From positions 1-64,000 of the forward strand of contig JAJTFJ010000006.1 of NCBI GenBank assembly GCA_021298435.1: a DNA stretch of 64,000 bases, written 5' to 3'. This DNA comes from Ilumatobacteraceae bacterium. GTDB taxonomy: Bacteria; Actinomycetota; Acidimicrobiia; Acidimicrobiales; Ilumatobacteraceae. This document shows, piece after piece, positions 1 to 8,734 of the stretch. How positions within the stretch are numbered: position 1 is the first letter of the stretch; each line of letters starts with the position of its first letter. Made by a program: the position numbers and the translations under genes. The notes under the pieces are model-generated. The model did no database searches. It worked only from the letters and a program-made list of their open reading frames with translations, and had not been told where the DNA came from.

Positions 1-285
1 GACGATCCCGAGAGCATCACCGTAGAAGGTCGGTCTCTTGTCGATGTGAGTGCTTGGGACGACGATGACATGCGGGAGTGGTTGCGGCGGTCGGTCAGAG
101 GAGTGTCTCACGCTGCCTCTTCATGCGCGCAAGCAGTTGATTCCGCAGGTCGGGTGCTTGGTCTTGACAATTGCTGGATTGCAGACGCCTCGGTATTGGC
201 TCATGTTGCGACAGAGACCCCTGCTGCACCTGTCACAATGGAGGCACTGCGTATCGCTCGCAACATCGGGGAGTCATTGTCATGA
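1..285 (+). CDS. GMC-family oxidoreductase, C-terminal fragment (5' end outside window)
   Basis: Frame 1 is open from base 1. C-terminal motif NCWIADASVLAHVATETPAAPVTMEALRIARNI resembles the GMC oxidoreductase C-terminus. Confidence 0.7.
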   Translation, partial: DDPESITVEGRSLVDVSAWDDDDMREWLRRSVRGVSHAASSCAQAVDSAGRVLGLDNCWIADASVLAHVATETPAAPVTMEALRIARNIGESLS

Positions 286-1214
286 GTTACACACTTGGTT
301 TACATGAAGTCGCTGAAGGCACTCATGCATATCTTCAGCCAGACGGCGGATGGGGTTGGTCGAATGCTGGCCTCGTCGTGGGTGACGGCGAGTCCTTACT
401 TGTGGACACTTTGTTCGACCTGAAGATCACTCAGCGCATGTTGGATTCAATGGCAAATGTGACTCGCGATGCAGGAATCAATACTGTCGTGAACACTCAC
501 GCCAATGGCGACCACTGTTATGGCAATCAGTTACTGAAGGGGTCACAGATCATCGCTTCTGCCGCAACTGCGCACGAGATGAGTGAAGTGCCACCCGCAA
601 TGCTCGCAGCATTGAATAAAGCACCTGGTGAAGTGGGCGACCTCTTCCGTCATTTCTTTGGCGAGTTTGAATTTGATGGCATCGAACCAGTTCTCCCCAC
701 ACAAACCTTCACGGGGCGTCATTCTTTCGAAGTAGGCGGACGCACTATTGAGTTAGTAGAAGTTGGCCCCGCTCACACGCAAGGTGACACCTTGGTATTC
801 GTTCCCGATGCAAAGACTGTGTACACCGGTGACATCTTGTTTATTGGCGGTACTCCTGTTGTGTGGGTGGGGCCGCTTGATAACTGGATTGCTGCATGCG
901 ATCTCATCTGTTCATCCGATGTTGATCACATTGTTCCAGGACACGGACCTCTGACCGACAAAGCAGGCGTTACCGCAATTCGTGATTACTTGGTGTACGT
1001 ACAAGGTGAAGCAGCAGAGCGATTCAATGGCGGGATGGATGCGTGGGATGCAGCACGCGATATTGCATTGAATGGATTTGAAAAGTGGGGAGAGTTTGGT
1101 CGACTAGCTGTCAATGTTGACACTGTGTATCGAACAATGGACCCATCACATAAGAGCCCTGATGTTGTTGAACAGTTCAGGCGGATGTTTGCTCTGGAGC
1201 AGCCGGGTCATTGA
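282..1214 (+). CDS. MBL-fold metallo-hydrolase
   Basis: NTHANGDHCYGNQLL metal-binding motif, later GDTLVF, YTGDILF and PGHGP. ATGA overlap with the upstream gene supports the start at 282. Confidence 0.85.
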   Translation: MSYTLGLHEVAEGTHAYLQPDGGWGWSNAGLVVGDGESLLVDTLFDLKITQRMLDSMANVTRDAGINTVVNTHANGDHCYGNQLLKGSQIIASAATAHEMSEVPPAMLAALNKAPGEVGDLFRHFFGEFEFDGIEPVLPTQTFTGRHSFEVGGRTIELVEVGPAHTQGDTLVFVPDAKTVYTGDILFIGGTPVVWVGPLDNWIAACDLICSSDVDHIVPGHGPLTDKAGVTAIRDYLVYVQGEAAERFNGGMDAWDAARDIALNGFEKWGEFGRLAVNVDTVYRTMDPSHKSPDVVEQFRRMFALEQPGH

Positions 1215-1926
1215 TCGGTTCGCGCAGCTTTTTCCGAACCACATAAATCCACCCAGTGAGTGCTGTCGCTGTAAAGAAGAACCACTGAAATGCGTAGGAC
1301 AAGTGAGATCCTTCGTCCAGTGTTGGGAGAGCGACAGGAGCCGGCCAGGACTCTTTTGATGCAGGATTTTCTGCAATGAGTTGCACGTAGTCATTGGTGA
1401 GGAGTTTGCTGTCGGTTGCGTTTGCAATGACTGGCAGATCAAAGCGTTGAAACTCTGTGCTATCCGGAGATGAGGAGTCAATGGCACCTACGGCACTACG
1501 TTTCTGTGTCTGTCGGACATAGCCAAGTATCTGAAGAGTCCCAGTTGGGGCCGGTGGGTTCGACGTGGCGAGCGGCACGAAACCTCTGTTGACGAGCACC
1601 ACTTGACCGTTTGTCGTGATGAATGGAATTGCTGAGTTGTAACCAGCAGCACCATCAAGCGATCTGTTGATAATGGTGATGGCATCCTTGGATGAGTATT
1701 CACCCTTCAAGACAACCTTTGACCACTCTGGTCCGAGTGCATCAAAGGCAGTGGTAGGAGACAAGTCAACAGCAGGGCGCTGTATCTGCGCGTTGATGGA
1801 TTCATTCCGAGTCTTTTTTGCATCTAGTCGGTTCAACTGCCAGAACCCAAGATTGACCATGAGCAAGATCAGGAGAGCAACGGACACGTGCACAAGAATC
1901 CAGCGGGGGGCGAAGAGACGACGCAT
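1177..1926 (-). CDS. SURF1 family protein (cytochrome oxidase biogenesis)
   Basis: N-terminal TM with FWQLNRLDAKK, central GxV..NRGFVP, C-terminal TM with HLSYAFQWFFFTATALTGW. Confidence 0.88.
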   Translation of the reverse strand: MRRLFAPRWILVHVSVALLILLMVNLGFWQLNRLDAKKTRNESINAQIQRPAVDLSPTTAFDALGPEWSKVVLKGEYSSKDAITIINRSLDGAAGYNSAIPFITTNGQVVLVNRGFVPLATSNPPAPTGTLQILGYVRQTQKRSAVGAIDSSSPDSTEFQRFDLPVIANATDSKLLTNDYVQLIAENPASKESWPAPVALPTLDEGSHLSYAFQWFFFTATALTGWIYVVRKKLREPINDPAAPEQTSA

Positions 1927-1952
1927 TACTTCTGAACGCTATCGGACATGGC

Positions 1953-2840
1953 GTGGGGGCTGCATCACCTGACCCGACGAGTCGTGCAACCGGAGTCAGT
2001 CTGCGTAACTATGAGCGCGAAGTGAAGTTCTACAACGAAATAGTCGGCACATTAGATGTGAGATCTCCGCGCTGTTGGTTTGCTGACTGGCACGAAGCCA
2101 ATGGTGACATTGCAATAGTCCTCGAAGACATGGCTCCGTCGGAACAGGGAGACCAGATTGATGGTTGTGGTCTTGAACATGCTGTTCTTGCAGTGGATCA
2201 ATTGGTGAAGATGCAAGGTCCTCGGTGGGGCGATGATTCATTATCTGATGTTGATTGGCTACAACGTCGAGATGCCGCAGATGCCGAGAGATTGTCGGGA
2301 TTAATTGGAATGGTCTTGCCAGGTTTCTTGGCAACGTATACCGACGCAATCCTGAGAGATGTCGGTCAACAGGGACTTGACTTCATTGCAACACTGGCTG
2401 AAAAGATTCCCGCCTACATTGCGGCAAAGGATGCTCCGTTTACGGTAACCCACGGCGATTATCGACTCGACAACCTTTTGTTTGCAACTACGTCGGATGG
2501 CGTTCCCTGTGCGGTCGTCGACTGGCAGACACCGGGCCATGGCAATGGTGTCTCCGATTTGGCGTATTTCATTGGGGCTGGTCTGCTCCCTGATGCGCGT
2601 CGCCAATTCGAATGGCAGTTGGTGGACCAATACATTGCTGGCTTGGAGTCGTATGGGCACGCGATCAATCACGAGTGGGTCAAGAACCATTATCGCCGCG
2701 AAGCTATTTCCGGAGTGATCATGGCAATCGTTGCGTCACAGATCGTTGGTCGGACCGAACGCGGCGACAAGATGTTTGAGGTCATGGCGACTCGCCACCT
2801 TCTGCAAGGAATTGAGAACGGGGCTCTTTCCACCTTCTAG
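1953..2840 (+). CDS. Aminoglycoside-phosphotransferase-like / EcKinase-type phosphotransferase, apparently lacking its N-lobe
   Basis: THGDYRLDNLLF catalytic loop and VVDWQTPGHGNGVSDLAYFI. Starts at GTG directly inside SRATGVSLRNYEREVKFYNEI. Confidence 0.75.
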   Translation: MGAASPDPTSRATGVSLRNYEREVKFYNEIVGTLDVRSPRCWFADWHEANGDIAIVLEDMAPSEQGDQIDGCGLEHAVLAVDQLVKMQGPRWGDDSLSDVDWLQRRDAADAERLSGLIGMVLPGFLATYTDAILRDVGQQGLDFIATLAEKIPAYIAAKDAPFTVTHGDYRLDNLLFATTSDGVPCAVVDWQTPGHGNGVSDLAYFIGAGLLPDARRQFEWQLVDQYIAGLESYGHAINHEWVKNHYRREAISGVIMAIVASQIVGRTERGDKMFEVMATRHLLQGIENGALSTF

Positions 2841-2919
2841 TTCGGTGTGTGGACAGCGCGTCCGTTATTGCTACGGTTCGGTAGTGGCATTGGGGGCAAT
2901 GCCAAGGGGGTAGAGAATC

Positions 2920-4542
2920 ATGTGGAACTACGCACAACTGTGGACCGGAATCGCTAAAGCGGACCCGAAGAGGCCAGCTCAGATTTTTGGTGATCTCACG
3001 TATTCGTGGGGTGAATTCCATCAGCGATCAAATGCACTTGCAGTGGACATGGCCATGGCAGGGTTATCGCACCAATCAAAGGTGGCGTTGTATCTCTATA
3101 ACTGCCCGGAATATCTCGAGGGAACTTTCGGAGCATGGCTTGGCGGATATGTGCCAGTGAATACCAACTATCGCTACGGCCCAGAAGAGATTCTGTATCT
3201 GTTTGATAACTCAGATGCAGAAGCCGTTGTCTTCCATGCAGTATTCACTGATTTGATTGAGCAAGTTCGCAACCGACTTCCACTTGTGAAGCGGTGGTAC
3301 ATGGTTGCCGATGAGTCGGGCAACGCTCTTCCGTCGTGGGCCGTTGATTACACATCTGTTGTGTCCCAGGTGCACGATGATCTTGTGCCATCGACGCCTC
3401 TTTCGGGGGACGACATGTTGTTCCTCTACACAGGTGGCACCACGGGCATGCCCAAGGGTGTGATGTGGAGACAAGAAGACTTGTTGAGTGTTCTTGGACG
3501 TGGCGGCAACGCTGTCTTGCAAGTTGCACCGGGAGAATCAGTTGAGGAACTGATTGCACGCATTACTCCTGGCGACAAGGGCACCATCGCTTTGATCGCA
3601 TGTCCTCTCATGCACGGCACGGGTCAGTTCTCCGCCTTCATCACGTTGGCAATGGGCGGCTGCGTTCTCACGATGCCGAACAGAAACTTTGATCCTGCAA
3701 AATTGTGGGAAACCGTTGAGAAGGACTCCGTCAATTCCATTGTGATTGTCGGTCAAGCATTTGCTGGCCCACTTCTTGAATCACTCGATGCGAATCCCGG
3801 CAAATGGAATCTCTCTTCGGTCGTGCAGATGGGCTCTTCTGGCGTGATGTGGAGTCAGGAGAATAAAGAAGGACTGCTTGAACACATCCCTCAAATGTTC
3901 ATCACTGACAGCTTCGGCTCATCGGAAGCGGTGGGAATGGGTGGTTCAGTTGCTGCAAAGGGTGTTCCTGCGAAAACAGCTCAGTTTGCGCTGGGACCGA
4001 ATTGCGTTGTGTTCACAGAAGAAGGCACTCGTGTTGTCCCTGGCAGTGGCGAGCGTGGTCTTGTTGCAGTAGGTGGCGCTATTCCAATGGGCTATTACAA
4101 AGACGAAGTGAAATCGGCTCAGACATTCCGCATATTCGAAGGACTTCGTTGGACCGTTCCAGGAGACTGGGCAGAGGTCAACGCCGATGGAACTCTTCAC
4201 CTCTTGGGTCGTGGCTCTGTGTGCATCAATACGGGTGGAGAAAAAGTCTTCCCGGAGGAAGTCGAAGAGTGCGTGAAGACTCACATTTCTGTACGCGATG
4301 CAGTAGCGGTGGGAATTCCCGACAAGCGCTTTGGTGAGACAATCTGTGCTGTCGTTGAGGCAGAGCCAGGACACGAGCCTGACCTCGGCACTCTGAGCGA
4401 TCACGTGAAGAGCAGGCTCGCTGCCTACAAGGCTCCGCGCAATGTAGTGGTGGTGTCTACCATCGGTCGAGCCCCTAATGGCAAGGTCGACTACAAGCGT
4501 CTCAAGAAGCATGCGATGGACACCCTTGGGGTGTCTGAATAA
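2920..4542 (+). CDS. Acyl-CoA synthetase (AMP-binding)
   Basis: LYTGGTTGMPKGVMW AMP-binding motif, TDSFGSSEAVGMG, LLGRGSVCINTGGEKVFPEEVEE. Confidence 0.9.
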   Translation: MWNYAQLWTGIAKADPKRPAQIFGDLTYSWGEFHQRSNALAVDMAMAGLSHQSKVALYLYNCPEYLEGTFGAWLGGYVPVNTNYRYGPEEILYLFDNSDAEAVVFHAVFTDLIEQVRNRLPLVKRWYMVADESGNALPSWAVDYTSVVSQVHDDLVPSTPLSGDDMLFLYTGGTTGMPKGVMWRQEDLLSVLGRGGNAVLQVAPGESVEELIARITPGDKGTIALIACPLMHGTGQFSAFITLAMGGCVLTMPNRNFDPAKLWETVEKDSVNSIVIVGQAFAGPLLESLDANPGKWNLSSVVQMGSSGVMWSQENKEGLLEHIPQMFITDSFGSSEAVGMGGSVAAKGVPAKTAQFALGPNCVVFTEEGTRVVPGSGERGLVAVGGAIPMGYYKDEVKSAQTFRIFEGLRWTVPGDWAEVNADGTLHLLGRGSVCINTGGEKVFPEEVEECVKTHISVRDAVAVGIPDKRFGETICAVVEAEPGHEPDLGTLSDHVKSRLAAYKAPRNVVVVSTIGRAPNGKVDYKRLKKHAMDTLGVSE

Positions 4543-4584
4543 TTACCCTTGTGTGACTGGTTTCGACCGCTATCCTTGCGAAAA

Positions 4585-4690
4585 GCATTAGGAGTGACCA
4601 GATGGTCCGGCAACCGGGGTGATACCGCACGGTGCCTCCTCATCGAAAGATGAGGGATGTGGTCCCACGTAGTGGGGCAACAGGCTTCTC
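4585..4690 (+). ncRNA. SAM-clan riboswitch aptamer (SAM-IV or SAM-I/IV-like) upstream of metX
   Basis: Core CCGGCAACC (4607-4615) and GGTGCC. P2 GACC/GGTC (4596-4599/4604-4607). P3 CCG.GGT/ACC.CGG (4614-4632). P1 AGGAG/CTCCT (4590-4594/4636-4640). Hairpins CCTCATC-GAAA-GATGAGG (4638-4655) and CCCAC-GTA-GTGGG (4664-4676). Position is directly upstream of metX. Confidence 0.85.
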
Positions 4691-4732
4691 CTTTCCTACT
4701 GCGAATGCATAGAGAGTCGAAAGGAGTGCCCA

Positions 4733-5917
4733 GTGAGTAATGATCGCCATAGCGACAAGCCATATCCCGCTACGGGCGCGTGGACTCCTGATCAGCCAGT
4801 TGGCGACCGTTTGTTTCATACATTCGCGACGGATCGTCCGTTTTCGTTAGAGGGTGGTGGTTCCTTACGGAACGTCACCATTGCATACGAAACATGGGGC
4901 ACTCTCAATGAAGATGCATCGAATGCAATTCTTGTGTGTCACGCGTGGACAGGGGATAGCCATGCGGCAGGTCGCAGCGGCAAGGGCCATTCCGACAACG
5001 GATGGTGGGACGGATTAATCGGTCCTGGCCATGCAATTGATACCAACAAGTTCTTCGTTGTGTGTTCGAACGTTTTAGGTGGCTGTCAGGGTTCTACTGG
5101 GCCGTCATCTCTGCATCCTGATGATGGAAAGCCGTATGGACTTCGTTTTCCGGTCGTCACTATTCGCGACATGGTGCGCGCACAAGGTCATTTAGCCGAT
5201 GCACTAGGTGTGAAGAGTTGGCGTGCCGTCATCGGTGGATCAATGGGTGGAATGCAAGCTCTTGAATGGGCAATTCTTTTTCCTGATCGAGTTCGAGCAT
5301 TGGTTGCTATTGCAACAAGCATTGAAGCAAGTGCGCAACAAATTGCGTGGGGTTCGATCGGTAGACGTGCGCTGCTGATGGACCCTGCATATAACAATGG
5401 CGATTACTACGACGCAGAACCAGATTGCGGACCATGGAATGGGCTCTCGGTTGCGCGCATGATTGCACAAGTCACTTTCAGAACCGACACGCGTTTCAAC
5501 GAAAAATTCGGCCGCAAGTTAGTGAACAAGAACTTTCACTCAGACGGCATTGATCTCTTTTCTCAGTTTGATGTTGAGGGGTACCTCGGTCATCATGGCG
5601 ACCGCTTAGTTCGTCGATTTGATGCCAATAGCTATCTGTACATCGGCAAAGCGATGGACTTGCATGACGTTAGTCGCGGACGTGGGTCAACCGAGTTGGC
5701 AATGGCTCGCATTAAGGCGCCGACCTTGACGATGAGTATTGATTCGGACATCTTGTATCCGGCCTATCAGCAAGAAATCATTCAGCAGTTGTTAAAGAAT
5801 GCTGACCCACGGAATCGGCATGAGACCGTGAGCAGCATTGAAGGCCATGACGGTTTCCTCATGGAAACTGTTGCGGTCGGTTTTCATATCGCCCAGTTCC
5901 TTGCAGAGACCGACTAG
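4733..5917 (+). CDS. metX: Homoserine O-acetyltransferase
   Basis: ILVCHAWTGDSHAAG, FFVVCSNVLGGCQGSTGPSS and IGGSMGGMQALEW. GTG start preceded by GAAAGGAG SD. Confidence 0.93.
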   Translation: MSNDRHSDKPYPATGAWTPDQPVGDRLFHTFATDRPFSLEGGGSLRNVTIAYETWGTLNEDASNAILVCHAWTGDSHAAGRSGKGHSDNGWWDGLIGPGHAIDTNKFFVVCSNVLGGCQGSTGPSSLHPDDGKPYGLRFPVVTIRDMVRAQGHLADALGVKSWRAVIGGSMGGMQALEWAILFPDRVRALVAIATSIEASAQQIAWGSIGRRALLMDPAYNNGDYYDAEPDCGPWNGLSVARMIAQVTFRTDTRFNEKFGRKLVNKNFHSDGIDLFSQFDVEGYLGHHGDRLVRRFDANSYLYIGKAMDLHDVSRGRGSTELAMARIKAPTLTMSIDSDILYPAYQQEIIQQLLKNADPRNRHETVSSIEGHDGFLMETVAVGFHIAQFLAETD

Positions 5918-5946
5918 CCCCCGCGTGGGGTCTGTGGCGTGGAAGA

Positions 5947-6354
5947 ATGGGAACAATGAACGTCGTGACCGTCCTTTCCTCCAGTGTGGGCATCAACCTC
6001 ATTGGCGGCGGTCTCATCCTTGTTGGCATCATTCTCTTGGGTGTCACTCTTTCCTTCTGGAAGGCAGCAGTGGAAGACCCTGAGGTACTGGCGCCATTGG
6101 AAGTGATGGCTGACCGTCGATTCGCACGCGCAGACGACACACATCGACTTGCACTGCTCAACAGTGTGCGCCCTGAAGGTGCAGACCCTGTTGTCCATCA
6201 TGTCTCGCCAGCAATGCTGGCGCGTGAGCCCATCAGTGAGCCAAAGCGCCCATATCGTGATCCTTTCAACCATGCTGATGACTCTGTCGATGTCGTAGAG
6301 AACACCGCTGTCATCATTGACCCGCTACTCAACATGAACCAGGAGAAGTACTAA
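5947..6354 (+). CDS. Small membrane protein of unknown function (alternative start ATG 5956)
   Basis: N-terminal hydrophobic segment INLIGGGLILVGIILLGVTLSFW with a polar tail. Translationally coupled to the next ORF (TAATG). Confidence 0.65.
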   Translation: MGTMNVVTVLSSSVGINLIGGGLILVGIILLGVTLSFWKAAVEDPEVLAPLEVMADRRFARADDTHRLALLNSVRPEGADPVVHHVSPAMLAREPISEPKRPYRDPFNHADDSVDVVENTAVIIDPLLNMNQEKY

Positions 6355-6575
6355 TGGCTGCCTTTGATCCAAATGAAATGATTGCTCGATTCAAAGATCG
6401 TGCCGCTGCAGTGCGTAAGCGCCCTTTGCCACCGGTTGCAGGTGAAGAGCGTCAGTTGTTTATCGCTAATGCTGAAACAGATTTTCGTGACTTCGCAATT
6501 ATCAGCGATGCTGTCGCTTCCATTGAAGACGGCATTTTGACATTGCGGATTGATCTCAACCCTCCTGCTCAGTGA
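6354..6575 (+). CDS. Hypothetical protein, 73 aa
   Basis: ORF overlaps the upstream stop (taATG) and the downstream start (GTGA). Confidence 0.6.
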   Translation: MAAFDPNEMIARFKDRAAAVRKRPLPPVAGEERQLFIANAETDFRDFAIISDAVASIEDGILTLRIDLNPPAQ

Positions 6576-7498
6576 CATCGTCGTTCGCCTCGGCGAAGCA
6601 GAACTTCCGTCAACGCGATGACATTCATGTCATCGCAGCACTGACTGCAGTTTTTGCCTGGGGTATTGGCCCCATTTTCAACAAGACGATGAGTGTTGAC
6701 GCTTCAGCAATTGTCTTTTATCGCATCCTCGTGGGTGCACCGTTGATGTTCGCAATGGCGATGATGACAGGCGGTCACGTATCACTAGCGTTGATGAAGC
6801 GCACTGCATTGCCTGGAATCTTGTTCGCACTTTCGATGATTACTGGCTTCGCATCGGTCATGATGACATCAATTGCGAATGCCACATTGATTACTACGTT
6901 GCAGCCAGTCCTAGTTCTTCTCATTGCTCCGAAGATGTTTGGCGAGAAGCTTCGTCCACGTCAGTTGTTGTATTCGGCGTGTGCGCTAGTCGGTGTTTTG
7001 CTTGTTGTCCTGGCAGCGGCATCCACAAGCGGCGCTCATCTCAGTGGGGACTTGCTCTCTGTCGCGAACGTCTGCATTTGGACTGGGTACTTTGTGTTAT
7101 CCAAGAAGCGCAGACTCGCGGGTGTTCACTCGTGGTCGTATTTGGCAGCTGTCTTCATGTGGAGCGCGATTGTTGTCTTGCCATACGGAATGATCTTCAG
7201 CAGCGATCTTGGCAACATGACGGATGGCGACTGGGGACGCATTGTTGCGATGGCAATCGGGCCAGGAATCGTCGGGCACGGGCTCATGACGTGGGCGCAG
7301 AGTCATGTCGATGTCACGCTTGCATCGCTGCTGGGCCTCTTGAGCCCCGTGATTTCAACAGGGCTGGCATGGATCATCTTGGACCAGAATTTGACCATGT
7401 GGCAGTCCGTAGGGGCAGCCGTGGTCTTGGTTTCCTTGGCGTATCTCGTGCAGGAGCAGCGCACACCGGCTGAGGCTTCACTAGGTCACGAGGTCTAG
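6572..7498 (+). CDS. EamA/DMT-superfamily transporter
   Basis: About 10 hydrophobic segments, WGIGPIFNKTM and two EamA-like repeats. GTG start overlaps the previous stop. Confidence 0.85.
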   Translation: MTSSFASAKQNFRQRDDIHVIAALTAVFAWGIGPIFNKTMSVDASAIVFYRILVGAPLMFAMAMMTGGHVSLALMKRTALPGILFALSMITGFASVMMTSIANATLITTLQPVLVLLIAPKMFGEKLRPRQLLYSACALVGVLLVVLAAASTSGAHLSGDLLSVANVCIWTGYFVLSKKRRLAGVHSWSYLAAVFMWSAIVVLPYGMIFSSDLGNMTDGDWGRIVAMAIGPGIVGHGLMTWAQSHVDVTLASLLGLLSPVISTGLAWIILDQNLTMWQSVGAAVVLVSLAYLVQEQRTPAEASLGHEV

Positions 7499-7545
7499 AC
7501 CCCGTTGCAGTTAACGCCCATCTCGCTAGGATGAGGGGCACACAT

Positions 7546-7621
7546 GCGGATGTGGCTCAGTTGGTAGAGCATCACCTTGCCAAGGTGAGGGTCGCGAGTT
7601 CGAATCTCGTCATCCGCTCCA
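7546..7621 (+). tRNA. tRNA-Gly (GCC), CCA encoded
   Basis: Acceptor GCGGATG/CATCCGC, anticodon loop CTTGCCAAG, T-loop GTTCGAATC, 3' TCCA. Confidence 0.95.
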
Positions 7622-7624
7622 AAG

Positions 7625-7647
7625 GGCGCCCTTCGGGGCGCCTTTTT
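7625..7647 (+). terminator. Rho-independent terminator after tRNA-Gly
   Basis: GGCGCCC-TTCG-GGGCGCC followed by TTTTT. Confidence 0.92.
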
Positions 7648-7694
7648 CTGTTCCCGGCCCGGATCTTTGACCTTGTTAGGTGGCGAGGTTCTTG

Positions 7695-7979
7695 TTAGGT
7701 GGCGATCTCAGACGGTGGTGTGGGCTTGATGCGCGAAGCCTCCACGATCTTGTTTTTCAGGAGAAGGTGGGCAACTCCGATGCCGATATTGAACTCTAGA
7801 GAGACGTTGGCGAGGTGGGTCCAATCGTCTGGGTGCTCGAAGATCTCATGGGTAATCCGAACAATGCGGTAGGTCGTGTACGTCTCACCATCATTTGTGA
7901 CGTCGGTGAAGACTGGGTTGTCGACATAGTCGGAGATGGTCGTCGCCTCGGAAAGCAAGACGTAGCGGGGAGTGCTCAT
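7695..7979 (-). CDS. Hypothetical protein, 94 aa
   Basis: Intact ORF immediately downstream of the LuxR-type gene on the same strand. Confidence 0.6.
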   Translation of the reverse strand: MSTPRYVLLSEATTISDYVDNPVFTDVTNDGETYTTYRIVRITHEIFEHPDDWTHLANVSLEFNIGIGVAHLLLKNKIVEASRIKPTPPSEIAT

Positions 7980-7989
7980 GATGTCGGCA

Positions 7990-8625
7990 TCAAGCGAAAT
8001 CGGGAATTTGCCAGTTGGTGTTCTGGAGTAGTGCCAATTGGGTTCTGTTTGTCAATTGGTTGATACGAATGCTGTGAGCTACCCGGTTGCGAACATTCTG
8101 GATGGAAAGATTCAACGCTTCTGCGATTTCATGATCAGAGAGCCCGACGCCGACCAGTTCAACAATGTGTTGGTCGTTGGTGTCCTCAAAAGAAATCGAA
8201 TGTGTGAGAGCGCCGGGGTTCAAGTGAAGAGCCTTGACTGATGGGTGATCCTTGATGGATTCTTCACCAGACAAAGTTCGCTGAAGGCTTGGAACAATTT
8301 TCTCTTCAGGTGTTGTAAGTGGCAGAACATTGTTGAATCCAAATTGATGTGCCTTCACGAATAGAGGCACCGTGGGAGATTGTGTGGCGACAACGCGGGT
8401 GAGAGACGCAGCAACAGTGGGTGCAATGTGACGCTGCAGCATGCGATTGAAATCAAGACCAGTTCCCGATGAGATGGAAATGTCAATCGGGGACGAATGA
8501 AGGGCATCAATTGCCTGTCGTCCGTTTGACGCGACCTTGACAGAAGTGACATCGCGATTGTTTTCGAGAATTCCAATTAGCGAATCGAGTGGTTCTGCAC
8601 GGTCGTTGCAGATGAGGACGTTCAT
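7990..8625 (-). CDS. LuxR/FixJ-type response regulator-like protein
   Basis: N-terminal receiver-like MNVLICNDRAEPLDSLIGIL. C-terminal HTH NDQHIVELVGVGLSDHEIAEALNLSIQNVRNRV. Confidence 0.75.
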   Translation of the reverse strand: MNVLICNDRAEPLDSLIGILENNRDVTSVKVASNGRQAIDALHSSPIDISISSGTGLDFNRMLQRHIAPTVAASLTRVVATQSPTVPLFVKAHQFGFNNVLPLTTPEEKIVPSLQRTLSGEESIKDHPSVKALHLNPGALTHSISFEDTNDQHIVELVGVGLSDHEIAEALNLSIQNVRNRVAHSIRINQLTNRTQLALLQNTNWQIPDFA

Positions 8626-8734
8626 GAGGGACTCCTTTAGACACGGAAACCCAATGCCTTTTGCTACTTTGTCACAAGGTTGTCTCTATTTATTGGATGC
8701 AATCATCACTTTTCAGTGGGGGAGTTCATTAGGT

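Noticed and set aside
171-281. N-terminal extension of the MBL-fold ORF
   Set aside because: Overlaps the GMC C-terminal coding frame; the ATG at 282 with ATGA coupling is the better start.
282-1214. Novel metal site because of HANGDH instead of HxHxDH
   Set aside because: THANGDH-type motifs occur in known MBL-fold subfamilies as far as I recall; not enough to call unusual.
3946-4512. 188-aa minus-strand ORF inside the acyl-CoA synthetase
   Set aside because: Antisense to conserved AMP-binding motifs; no domain evidence.
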